Positions 7,399 through 14,368 of a DNA stretch of 24,801 bases are shown in pieces (the stretch's first letter is position 1; the number at the start of each line of letters is the position of its first letter). Made by a program: the position numbers and the translations under genes. Source of the DNA: Bacteroidales bacterium (GTDB lineage Bacteria; Bacteroidota; Bacteroidia; Bacteroidales; WCHB1-69). The stretch is taken from assembly GCA_016285615.1 (NCBI GenBank), contig JAEERB010000017.1:1-24801 (forward strand), read 5' to 3'. Under the pieces are notes generated by a model. It made no database searches and was not told where the DNA came from. It saw only the letters and a program-made list of their open reading frames with translations.

Positions 7399-8517
7399 AT
7401 GAACATCCTGCACCTGCTGAGTTGGCCTCCCACGCCCGACAATCCCACGTTGAGCAACTTCTGCTTCCGCCATATCAATGCGTTGCCAGACGATTGCCGC
7501 TCGGTGGTGATGACGGTTATTACGGGCCCGACGGCGAGCATCAACTGCAGCGAGGATGGCCATTACAAACATGTGCAAGTCGTTGTGCGCCATAGCCATA
7601 ACGCTCTCGTGCGCAAATGGCGCATCTGGCACGGCTATCAGCGCGGACTGGCGTATGTGCGGCAACATTGCTTTGTGCCCGACCTCATCCATGTGCATGT
7701 CACCTACCCTGCCGGTTTGGTGGCGTACCACTGGAAGAAGCACTACGGCACACCCTACGTCATCACGGAGCACTGGACGGGCTACCAACCGCAAAACAGC
7801 GACCAGCTGTCGGCAAGCAGGCTGCGACTGTTGAAGCGCATTGCCCGCCACGCCAATACCATCATGCCCGTCAGCGAGGACTTGGCCCGCAACATGCAGC
7901 GTTGCGGCATGGAGGGGCACTATCGTGTCATCTACAATGTGACCGACACCGACTGTTTCACCTTGAAAGAGCCCAACCATCAGGAGTGCAAGCAGATTTT
8001 GCACGTCTCCACCCTGCGCGACGATGCCAAGAACTTTTCGGGCATCCTGCGAGTGATGGAGCGGCTGCACCAACAGCGCAACGACTTCGTACTAAACGTG
8101 GTACACGACTATGAAGCACCGCAGGCATTCCGCGATTTCGTGCAGCAACACGGTTTGGCCGACACGGTCATCTTCCACGGCCGGAAGAGTGCCGCAGAGA
8201 TGGCCGAGATGTACCGCCACAGCGACTTTCTGCTACTCTTCTCCAACTTCGAGAACCTGCCCTGTGTCATTGTCGAAGCCTTTGCCTGCGGGGTGCCTGT
8301 GCTGGCCACGCGCGTGGGCGGCATTGCCGAGATTGTGGACAACACGCGCGGCGTGTTGGTCGATGCGGGCGACGAAGAGGCGCTCCTCGCCCAGACAAAC
8401 CACCTTTTGGACCACGCCCGTAGCTACGACGCCGAAGCCATCCGCCAGTATGCGGTGGCAACCTTTGCGCCGGAGGTTATTGGAGGGCAGATTGGGGACG
8501 TGTACAGGGAGAGATGA
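7399..8517 (+). CDS. Family 4 glycosyltransferase (GT-B fold)
   Basis: A 372-aa cytoplasmic protein with no signal peptide or membrane segment. The N-terminal Rossmann half starts MNILHLLSWPPTPDNPTLSNF and contains DLIHVHVTYPAG near 95-105 and TEHWTGY near 123-129, as in GT4 glycosyl-4-4 domains. The C-terminal half has the sugar-nucleotide-binding signature: HGRKSAAEMAEMYRHSDFLLLFS near 260-282, then E285-NLPCVIV-E293, the EX7E motif, then AFACGVPVLATRVGGIAEIV. It should transfer a sugar from a nucleotide donor, probably in capsule, LPS or glycolipid synthesis; acceptor and donor cannot be told. It stands alone and is divergent from GH127. Its TGA stop is the first three bases of a 7-bp purine repeat array. 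Confidence 0.92.
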   Translation: MNILHLLSWPPTPDNPTLSNFCFRHINALPDDCRSVVMTVITGPTASINCSEDGHYKHVQVVVRHSHNALVRKWRIWHGYQRGLAYVRQHCFVPDLIHVHVTYPAGLVAYHWKKHYGTPYVITEHWTGYQPQNSDQLSASRLRLLKRIARHANTIMPVSEDLARNMQRCGMEGHYRVIYNVTDTDCFTLKEPNHQECKQILHVSTLRDDAKNFSGILRVMERLHQQRNDFVLNVVHDYEAPQAFRDFVQQHGLADTVIFHGRKSAAEMAEMYRHSDFLLLFSNFENLPCVIVEAFACGVPVLATRVGGIAEIVDNTRGVLVDAGDEEALLAQTNHLLDHARSYDAEAIRQYAVATFAPEVIGGQIGDVYRER

Positions 8518-8605
8518 GAGTGGAGAACGGAGAACGGAGAACGGAGAGTGGAGAACGGAGAGTGGAGAACGGAGAGTGAAGAACGGAGAGTGGAGAGTGG
8601 AGAGA
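8515..8605. repeat. Purine heptamer array GGAGARY (13 units)
   Basis: Thirteen contiguous 7-mers begin with TGAGAGT, whose first three bases are the GT4 stop codon. They continue as GGAGAAC x3, then GGAGAGT and GGAGAAC alternating, GAAGAAC, GGAGAGT x2 and GGAGAGA at 8599-8605. All visible substitutions keep the length at 7. The same unit recurs at 24575-24609 after the GH20 gene. Confidence 0.92.
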
Positions 8606-8702
8606 TTCCGCTGCGTTACGCTTGCGGAAGGGAGACATAGCATGCGGCAGAACTTGTCGGCGACAGCGGTGCCTTCGACATGCTCAGTCATCGCCGCACC
8701 GC
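8606..8702. repeat. Intergenic hairpins within repeat mosaic
   Basis: Two inverted repeats. At 8606-8629 TTCCGC and GCGGAA enclose a further GCGT/ACGC pair, a near-complete palindrome. At 8666-8702 GCGGTGC pairs with GCACCGC around a loop containing CTTCGACATGCTCAG, a phrase resembling dispersed repeats I know from other bacterial genomes. No gene is supported here. Confidence 0.55.
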
Positions 8703-8718
8703 TTTTGTATATAAAAAA

Positions 8719-8746
8719 GTAGAGACGGGGCGCGCCCCGTCTCTAC
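8719..8746. terminator. Perfect 28-bp palindrome, terminator-like (GTAGAGACG family)
   Basis: The left half GTAGAGACGGGGCG is exactly complementary to the right half CGCCCCGTCTCTAC. A run of six A (8713-8718) precedes it, giving poly-T after the stem on the minus strand. It lies between convergent genes, 28 nt past the PLP-enzyme stop, so it could end that transcript. Related hairpins are at 15763 and 24611. Confidence 0.7.
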
Positions 8747-8751
8747 AACAA

Positions 8752-8772
8752 TTTGAATTCTGAACTTTGAAT
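8752..8772. repeat. Heptamer array at the stop of the PLP enzyme gene
   Basis: Reads TTTGAAT, TCTGAAC, TTTGAAT and ends 2 nt before the stop-codon complement (CTA at 8775-8777). Same unit as at 5427, 7328 and 13399. Confidence 0.8.
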
Positions 8773-8774
8773 TT

Positions 8775-9971
8775 CTATTTCACAGCGTCAATAGCCTGTT
8801 TGATCAGCTGGAAGGTGCGTTCGGGATCGTTGTCCAGACCTACGGAGAAGCGGATCAAACCTTCGCTCATACCCATTTCCTTTTGGATATCTTCGGGAAC
8901 CTCTGAAGAGGTTGATTTGCCCGAGTTGCTGAACAAAGTCTTGAAGTAGCCCAAGCTTACAGCCAGATAACCTACGCCCAGGCGTTGCATCTCTTCCATG
9001 ATGGCCGAAGCCTTCTCTGCCGTGCCCATATCGATGGAAATCATACCGCCGAAGCCGTATTCTTCGTTCATCATCGACTTGAACAGTTCGTGGTCCACAT
9101 GTTCGGGCAGACCAGGATAGTTGTACTTGATGCCGGTTTCTTTGAAGCGTTTAGCCAGATACATGGCGTTCTCACTGTGCTTCTTCATGCGGATATGCAG
9201 CGTGTGCAGGTTCTTCTGGATGCTGGATGAACGGTACGGGTCGAGCACGGGACCGAGCAACATGGCGGTACCGTCGTTCACATTAATCAGCGAGTTGATA
9301 TAGTCGGCCGAGCCGCAGATGGCGCCAGCCACGCAGTCGTTCATGCCGTTCACATACTTGGTCATACTGTAAATCACCACGTCGGCGCCCAAGCGGTAGG
9401 GCGAGAAAATCATCGGGGTGAAGGTGTTGTCAACCAGCAGGCGTGCGCCGGCAGCATGAGCAATCTTCGACAGCTCAGGAATGTTGGCAATACGGAGCAA
9501 CGGGTTGTTCATCGTCTCCGTGTAGAGAACCTTGGTATTGGGACGGATGGCCTTCTTCACGGCATCCAAATCCTGCATGTTAACGAAGGTAACTTCAACG
9601 CCAAATTTCTTGATGTAGTTGTTCAGGAAAGCGAAAGTGCCGCCGTAGGTGGTCATGCTCGACAGGATGTGGTCGCCGGCTTTCACTTCGTGCAGCAGAG
9701 CCACCGTGATGGCAGCCATACCTGAGCCCGTAGCCCAAGCCGATTCGGTGCCTTCCATGGCAGCCAGAGCCTTGGCCAAGGCCAGCGTGCTGGGATTCCA
9801 GTGACGCGAATAGAGGAAATAGCCTTCCGTCTCACCATGGAAAGTGTCGGTCATGGTGTGGGCTTCTTCGAACATGAACGTGGCACTGTCGCAAATGGCG
9901 GGGTTCACACCACGATAGGCATCTTTCTGATCGATAGCCTGAATATTAGTTGCAGGGTCAAATTTTTGCAT
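8775..9971 (-). CDS. PLP-dependent Cys/Met metabolism enzyme, methionine gamma-lyase-like
   Basis: A 398-aa cytoplasmic enzyme starting at ATG 9971; a longer frame upstream runs through the tRNA terminator and is not credible. Cys/Met-metabolism family features: YSRHWNPS (Y54, R56, phosphate contacts from the neighbouring subunit), TGSGMAAI at 81-88, Y109 stacking on PLP, D181 in DNTF binding the pyridine nitrogen, K205 in SMTKY as the Schiff-base lysine, and GLIRFSVGLDND near the end. The overall text is closest to methionine gamma-lyase (FAFLNNYIKKFGVEVTFVNM), which makes methanethiol, ammonia and 2-oxobutyrate. However, the Cys of the YGC motif (Cys116 in the Pseudomonas enzyme) is Gly111 here. 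Cystathionine gamma-lyase or gamma-synthase activity is therefore also possible. The gene is monocistronic with its own -7 box. Confidence 0.9.
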   Translation of the reverse strand: MQKFDPATNIQAIDQKDAYRGVNPAICDSATFMFEEAHTMTDTFHGETEGYFLYSRHWNPSTLALAKALAAMEGTESAWATGSGMAAITVALLHEVKAGDHILSSMTTYGGTFAFLNNYIKKFGVEVTFVNMQDLDAVKKAIRPNTKVLYTETMNNPLLRIANIPELSKIAHAAGARLLVDNTFTPMIFSPYRLGADVVIYSMTKYVNGMNDCVAGAICGSADYINSLINVNDGTAMLLGPVLDPYRSSSIQKNLHTLHIRMKKHSENAMYLAKRFKETGIKYNYPGLPEHVDHELFKSMMNEEYGFGGMISIDMGTAEKASAIMEEMQRLGVGYLAVSLGYFKTLFSNSGKSTSSEVPEDIQKEMGMSEGLIRFSVGLDNDPERTFQLIKQAIDAVK

Positions 9972-10009
9972 AATATTATGGTTTTTAGTTGATACTTTAA
10001 TTGAGGTAG

Positions 10010-10017
10010 CAAAGTTA
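10010..10017 (-). promoter_or_regulatory. Bacteroidota promoter -7 box (TAACTTTG)
   Basis: Minus-strand TAACTTTG matches TAnnTTTG, 38 nt before the ATG at 9971. A TTG in a T-rich stretch about 20 nt upstream could serve as the -33 box. It lies between the tRNA terminator and the PLP-enzyme gene, giving that gene its own promoter. Confidence 0.55.
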
Positions 10018-10041
10018 TAAAAAAAGAAAATGAAAGACAAC

Positions 10042-10067
10042 AAAAAAAACCGCAGACAAATCTGCGG
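10042..10067 (-). terminator. Intrinsic terminator of the tRNA transcript
   Basis: On the minus strand CCGCAGA-TTTG-TCTGCGG forms a 7-bp stem with a 4-nt loop, followed by eight T. It lies 21 nt past the CCA end of tRNA-Leu. Confidence 0.85.
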
Positions 10068-10087
10068 CTTATGTTTTGTGTCCTTTT

Positions 10088-10172
10088 TGGTGCGGATAGG
10101 GAGACTCGAACTCCCACTCCGTGAGGAACTAGATCCTAAGTCTAGCGCGGCTACCAATTACGCCATATCCGC
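10088..10172 (-). tRNA. tRNA-Leu (anticodon UAG)
   Basis: An 85-nt class II tRNA with encoded CCA. Acceptor GCGGATA pairs with TATCCGC, with discriminator A and then CCA. The anticodon stem CTAGA/TCTAG encloses loop CTTAGGA, giving anticodon TAG. A variable arm follows, and the T-arm is GGGAGTTCGAGTCTCCC. It is transcribed after tRNA-His, 15 nt apart, and read through to the shared terminator at 10042-10067. Confidence 0.95.
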
Positions 10173-10187
10173 TAGTGATTGGTTTTT

Positions 10188-10264
10188 TGGGGCGACCTGT
10201 GGGATTCGAACCCACGACTTACGGAACCACAATCCGGCACTCTACCAACTGAGCTAAGATCGCC
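10188..10264 (-). tRNA. tRNA-His (anticodon GUG)
   Basis: A 77-nt tRNA including the histidine-specific extra G at -1 paired with C73, then encoded CCA. Acceptor GCGATCT pairs with AGGTCGC. The anticodon loop is TTGTGGT, giving GTG, and the T-arm is GTGGG-TTCGAAT-CCCAC. The outermost anticodon-stem pair (C27 against T43) looks mismatched. It is first in the two-tRNA transcript. Confidence 0.95.
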
Positions 10265-10277
10265 ATATTTGAGGCGG

Positions 10278-10307
10278 CAAAAATACAACTTTTTTTGTTT
10301 GCCTCAA
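10278..10307 (-). promoter_or_regulatory. Full Bacteroidota promoter for the tRNA pair
   Basis: On the minus strand TTG (10307-10305), then exactly 19 nt, then TATTTTTG (10285-10278). This fits the -33 TTTG / -7 TAnnTTTG rule with standard spacing. The -7 box ends 13 nt before the tRNA-His 5' end. It is the best promoter in the window. Confidence 0.8.
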
Positions 10308-10373
10308 CAATTTTCGAAAAAATACAAAATAATCTCTCTCCGTCTTGTGCTATTGCGCTTGAATGAACTCTCA

Positions 10374-10425
10374 CTTTCCCGCAGATCGCGCTGATTTTCG
10401 CAGAAAAAACTTCGTGATCAGCGAG
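10374..10425. repeat. Possible dispersed GCAGAT/CGCAGA-type repeat
   Basis: The 169-bp gap before the AsmA stop contains CCCGCAGATCGCGCTGAT, TTTTCGCAGAAA and GTGATCAGCGAGAG, imperfect alternations of CGCAGA, CGCTGAT and GATCAGCG. From memory, similar CTGCGTGATCTGCGGG phrases recur between genes in Bacteroidota. There is only one copy here, so the call is tentative. Confidence 0.35.
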
Positions 10426-10433
10426 AGTAAAAT

Positions 10434-13247
10434 TTACCGACGGGCAGCATCTATCAATTTATTGCCTTCAACGCGGGCGTTGTCCACCAGCTTGTTGGCT
10501 TTCTTCTGCGTTTCGGCATTCAACTGGGCTGCTTTCTTTTCGGCCTCGGCAATCGCCAGGTTGGCGGCCGTCTGCTTGGCAGCCTTCTCCAGCGGGTTCT
10601 TGGCGGCATCTATCGACTTCTGCGCCTCGGTGCGGGCGGCCTCAATCAGCTTCTCGCCTGCTTTGCGCTGTGCCTCCACCAACTCATCGGCCTTCTGCTG
10701 AGCAGCGGCAATCAACTCGTCGGCCTTCTTCTGAGCCTCCTCAATGGCCTTGGCCTTCGCCTCATCCACCTTCTCCTTCACCTGCGTCTTGGCATCATCC
10801 ACCACACCGGCCACGGCCTCCTTCATCGTCGAGCGGGCCTGATCGAGTCCTACCGAAACCGTAGGCTTGTTGAGCGTGCCCCCAATCTTAACAGCAAACT
10901 TGACCTCATCCAACGAAGATGCGTCAAAACCTTTAAGTTTGGCCTTCTGTGCCAGCGATTTGGCCAAGTTGACCGTCTCGGTGCCCATCACCGACGAGGG
11001 CATCGTCACTACGGCCGTGTAATTCAGCGACTTGTCCAAGCCGATACTACCAGTCTCCACATCCACTTTTCCTTGCGACATCTTGAACGAGAAAGGTTGT
11101 GTAATCATCTTACCATCTTTCACCTTGTATTTCACCTGCGCACCCTTGATGGGAACAGCTTTCACATTAGCCAGCTTCAACGCCTCGTTAATCATTTTGA
11201 GCGTACCACTGTTCATAAACTGTATGTCAAGCAGGCCCAGCGTGCCTTCGGCACTCATAGTTTGGTAATCTATCGCCATAGTCTCATCCAAGAAACTGTT
11301 GGCCTTCATGGTCATCGAGATGTTACCTGCGGCCGTCTTGAACACGGGCAGGAACTTATCGAACAGATGAAAACTCTCGCACAACTGACGAGCCGAAATA
11401 TTCGACACACTTAAGCTGGTCACATCTGCAAGTCCTTGGTTATAATCCGGATTGGAATAGGCGCCGTCGGCCTTGATACTACCCGAGAAGAGGTCGGCCG
11501 ACAACTGCTGAACGCGCAACTTCGCATCGCGGATAGAACACAATAACACAGCATTTTGCATCTTCACATCATCATACTGCAAATTCTTCACATTCATCTT
11601 GGCCGTCATATCCAGATTGGCGGGCACCTTGAACAGCGATTGCGACGTTGTGTCGGAAGTCGTATTGTCAGCTTCTTCATCACTGGCAAACAACTCGTTA
11701 ATATTCAATCTATTGGAATTAGCCGTCAACGACCCTTTCAAAGTGCCGTTGCTGAAGATATAGGGTATATAGTTTTCCACTTTCCCCTTAATGGAGAAGT
11801 CGTTCTTACCCACCTTGGCATTCAGGTTCTGCAAATCGGCGTAAGCTGACGTGAATTGCAACTTAGCCGTCGATACAGCCACATCCTGGTCAAACAAGTC
11901 CACATTCTGCATCAGCAAGTCCTTGACAGACATCACACCCGAAGCTTTGAACTTGTTGTATTGCTTCTTTTCCAGATAGGAAAGGCGACCGGCCAATGAG
12001 ACATCCATATTGAAGATACCGCTCATCTTCTGTGTTGCCTCCAACGGATAAACTTTCTTGATTTGACTCAAGTCGAGGATACCCTTCAGCGTGGCGGCCA
12101 CATCGGGGTCGGAAATGGGCGTAGCAACATGGGCGGTTAAATCAAACGGATTGTTGATGATGACAAAGTGGAACTGGCGAATGTCGGCCACCATCTTGTC
12201 GAGACTGCCACCAGGACTCTTCACCTCAGCGTCGATGTTAATCTTATCGACCGAAGCGGGCAGCGACGGGTAGCGGAACATGGCGTCACTGATTTTCAAA
12301 TTGGCATCAAACGACGGGTAGGTATCGCCCACCATCTTACCCTTGGCAAAAGCCGTCAGCGCCACCTTGCCCGAGGTCTTGATATCCTCGAAATTCTTGG
12401 CGTAGATAGCAGGAATAAGGGAGATGATATTCTTGAAATCGTTCTTGGGCAAATTCAACTTAAGATCCATATCCATACCATTCTTAAGCATGGTTACCCA
12501 TCCTTGCAGACTGAATACCAGCGCATTGATAGAAATCTCATTGTCCTTTACCGTATATTTCTTCTTGTTGAAATCGGCGTCGATGGCGGCTTTCAACTTC
12601 AGTTTAGCCGATGATAAATACTTGATTCCGTTGTATTTAAAGTCAACCGACGGTGTTGTGAAGGCGGTTTGCAAGGTGGTAAAGTCGCTGGAGAGGTTGC
12701 CGCTGAGCGAGAAGTCGAGGTCCTTCACTTTGGCGGACATATTGCCAGGCACATCCTTGTAGGAAATGTTGGCGTTGTTCAACACAATCTTGTCGAACTT
12801 GAGGTTGAAATGACTCTCGCTATCATCCTTCTTTTCATCGTCCTTTTTCATAATATCCCAGTTGGAGCCTTTGGCCGTGGTTATAAGGTTCACTTTGGGA
12901 TTATTGACAATCACTTTTTTGATTTTATAGGTATCTGAGAAGATGCTAAAAAGGTTGACACTGGCCATGAAATCATCCACTTTGAGCAATGTAACGCCCT
13001 TAAACTGACCCACATTCTCCACAGTTACACCCTTCAGCACCAGCGTAGGATTGGGAAAAGTGCGGAACAGCGACAAGTGAAAGTTTTCCATCGTCACCTT
13101 GGCGTTCAGAAAGCGATCCGACTCTTTCAGCACGCGCTGTGCGATTTTATTTTGGAAACAGAGAGGCAACACCAGCAGCAATACTAAAATGCCAAGCAGC
13201 GAAAAACCTCCTATCATCAAACCTTTTTTCAGTTTTTTATTTTTCAT
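10434..13247 (-). CDS. AsmA family protein with 11-residue-repeat C-terminal tail
   Basis: A 937-aa protein. I start it at ATG 13247 (MKNKKLKKGLMIGG), where a basic head leads straight into a membrane segment of about residues 8-30; an in-frame ATG at 13268 adds seven residues. The body has the AsmA layout. ESDRFLNAKVTMENFHLSLFRTFPNPTLVLKGVTVEN is the N-terminal signature, followed by long beta-rich repeats and an AsmA-like C-terminal region (AEGTLGLLDIQFMNSGTLKMINEALKLAN). The last 120 or so residues are a long Ala/Lys/Glu helix with an 11-residue period (QKKADELIAAA, QQKADELVEAQ, RKAGEKLIEAA, RTEAQKSIDAA). AsmA relatives sit at the inner membrane and reach into the periplasm; several are thought to carry phospholipids to the outer membrane. 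The role of the tail is unknown. Confidence 0.88.
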   Translation of the reverse strand: MKNKKLKKGLMIGGFSLLGILVLLLVLPLCFQNKIAQRVLKESDRFLNAKVTMENFHLSLFRTFPNPTLVLKGVTVENVGQFKGVTLLKVDDFMASVNLFSIFSDTYKIKKVIVNNPKVNLITTAKGSNWDIMKKDDEKKDDSESHFNLKFDKIVLNNANISYKDVPGNMSAKVKDLDFSLSGNLSSDFTTLQTAFTTPSVDFKYNGIKYLSSAKLKLKAAIDADFNKKKYTVKDNEISINALVFSLQGWVTMLKNGMDMDLKLNLPKNDFKNIISLIPAIYAKNFEDIKTSGKVALTAFAKGKMVGDTYPSFDANLKISDAMFRYPSLPASVDKINIDAEVKSPGGSLDKMVADIRQFHFVIINNPFDLTAHVATPISDPDVAATLKGILDLSQIKKVYPLEATQKMSGIFNMDVSLAGRLSYLEKKQYNKFKASGVMSVKDLLMQNVDLFDQDVAVSTAKLQFTSAYADLQNLNAKVGKNDFSIKGKVENYIPYIFSNGTLKGSLTANSNRLNINELFASDEEADNTTSDTTSQSLFKVPANLDMTAKMNVKNLQYDDVKMQNAVLLCSIRDAKLRVQQLSADLFSGSIKADGAYSNPDYNQGLADVTSLSVSNISARQLCESFHLFDKFLPVFKTAAGNISMTMKANSFLDETMAIDYQTMSAEGTLGLLDIQFMNSGTLKMINEALKLANVKAVPIKGAQVKYKVKDGKMITQPFSFKMSQGKVDVETGSIGLDKSLNYTAVVTMPSSVMGTETVNLAKSLAQKAKLKGFDASSLDEVKFAVKIGGTLNKPTVSVGLDQARSTMKEAVAGVVDDAKTQVKEKVDEAKAKAIEEAQKKADELIAAAQQKADELVEAQRKAGEKLIEAARTEAQKSIDAAKNPLEKAAKQTAANLAIAEAEKKAAQLNAETQKKANKLVDNARVEGNKLIDAARR

Positions 13248-13313
13248 AATATTATGATTTAAAATCAATTACATCCAAAACATCCTTTATAACGGAAGCG
13301 CTTTAACAAAACG

Positions 13314-13321
13314 CAAAATTA
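13314..13321 (-). promoter_or_regulatory. Bacteroidota -7 box (TAATTTTG)
   Basis: Minus-strand TAATTTTG matches TAnnTTTG, 66 nt upstream of the AsmA ATG at 13247. It lies in the 328-bp divergent gap 13248-13575, which otherwise holds the heptamer array at 13399, the ftsQ -7 box and AT-rich sequence, with no gene seen. Confidence 0.45.
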
Positions 13322-13398
13322 CATTTTTAAAAGTTATGTTTTAAAAAAATCCAACTTAAAAAAACACCTGTAGAATAAGAATCCAAAGACCCTACCCT

Positions 13399-13426
13399 TT
13401 TGAATTCTGAAATTTGAATTTTAAAC
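13399..13426. repeat. Heptamer array in the asmA-ftsQ gap
   Basis: Reads TTTGAAT, TCTGAAA, TTTGAAT, TTTAAAC. It is the same unit as at 5427, 7328 and 8752, here between divergent genes rather than at a stop codon. Confidence 0.75.
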
Positions 13427-13537
13427 TCTTATTTCCTTCAATAACCTATTAAACATAAAAAAAATAGGTCTAATAATTAACATTAGGTTGTGGAGTTTTA
13501 TATAACAATGAAGTTCAGCCTCGCCCGAAATAGTTAT

Positions 13538-13545
13538 TACTTTTG
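13538..13545 (+). promoter_or_regulatory. Bacteroidota -7 box (TACTTTTG) for ftsQA
   Basis: TACTTTTG matches TAnnTTTG, 30 nt before the ftsQ ATG. The -33 region shows only a weak GTTC. It suggests that ftsQA has its own promoter. Confidence 0.5.
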
Positions 13546-13575
13546 TATTCTTGATAGATTTGCGAAAAAGAAGAG

Positions 13576-14346
13576 ATGCTTAAGAAGATTTTACGTAAGA
13601 TTATTCCCGTCCTTCTAGTCATTGGCGTGCTGGTACTTATTGTGCTGTCATTCATACACATGCGCAATAGGGAATGTAGCGATATCAAAGTCACTGTCCA
13701 ATATGCGGGCTTGAGTAATCCTGTGTCACAAGAGGATATCATAGCGATGATTGAACGTGGAGGCATCGCCACTGTCGGCATTCCCCTAAAGGAAATCAAC
13801 ACCGACTCGATACGACTGCTGCTGTCCACCCACCCCTACATCCGCGAGGTGGACAAGATCAGGTTCATCGGGAAGACATTGAGTATCAATCTGATTGCTA
13901 AAGACTTCCTTTTGCATGTCTATCCCTCTGTGGGTGAGCAGTTTTTCATCAGCAACGAAGGTGAGATACTGCCTTACAGCGACAAGGTGCAAGAGCGGCT
14001 GATCATCGTCAACGGCTTCATTAACAAGAAATACAAAGTGGGTAGCAACATCACATGGCTCAAAAAATCACCCATACTATCGGCCTACAACATTGCCCAT
14101 GCCATCCAGCAGAACGAATTTGCAAAAGTCCAATTTCGGCAAATCTATATAAATGAAAATCAAGAAATTGAGCTAATCCCGTCCGTAGGCAGGTTAACCG
14201 TCCTTTTCGGGGATGACACCGATGCGGCCGAGAAGCTGGTGCACCTTCGGGAAGTGTATCGCAACGGGCTGATTTACACCAACATCAACCAATATACGCA
14301 ACTGGACGTGCGTTTTAAGAACAGAGTCATCGCAAAAAAAAGATAA
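13576..14346 (+). CDS. ftsQ: Cell division protein FtsQ
   Basis: A 256-aa bitopic inner-membrane protein. A short basic cytoplasmic end (MLKKILRKI) leads into one membrane helix (about 10-29), then a periplasmic POTRA-like part. In this part VTVQYAGLSNPVSQEDIIAMIERGG and the STHPYIREVDKIRFIGKTLSINLIAKDFLLHVYPS stretch match FtsQ. A beta domain follows (EQFFISNEGEILPYSD), ending QYTQLDVRFKNRVIAKKR. FtsQ recruits FtsL/FtsB and later division proteins to the septum. The start follows an AAGAAGAG purine tract. ftsA starts 22 nt after its stop, so the two form an operon. The usual upstream neighbour murC is absent; the gene upstream is a divergent AsmA protein. Confidence 0.93.
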   Translation: MLKKILRKIIPVLLVIGVLVLIVLSFIHMRNRECSDIKVTVQYAGLSNPVSQEDIIAMIERGGIATVGIPLKEINTDSIRLLLSTHPYIREVDKIRFIGKTLSINLIAKDFLLHVYPSVGEQFFISNEGEILPYSDKVQERLIIVNGFINKKYKVGSNITWLKKSPILSAYNIAHAIQQNEFAKVQFRQIYINENQEIELIPSVGRLTVLFGDDTDAAEKLVHLREVYRNGLIYTNINQYTQLDVRFKNRVIAKKR

Positions 14347-14368
14347 ACTAATTAAAAATCAAAACAAT

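Noticed and set aside
7273..8073. N-terminal extension of the GH127 reading frame (total 874 aa)
   Set aside because: The extra 267 residues are antisense to the clear GT4 gene and include the heptamer repeats. A good signal peptide and a -7 box support the start at 7272.
8515..8605. CRISPR or VNTR-coding interpretation of the heptamer array
   Set aside because: There are no spacers between units, and the array begins at a stop codon outside any gene.
8111..8722. 203-aa frame through the end of GT4 and the repeats
   Set aside because: It is a +2 shadow of the GT4 gene that continues into the heptamer array, giving low-complexity Glu/Arg/Gly text.
9972..10157. N-terminal extension of the PLP enzyme frame
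   Set aside because: It runs through a tRNA terminator and into tRNA-Leu. The family's natural start and a -7 box fit ATG 9971.
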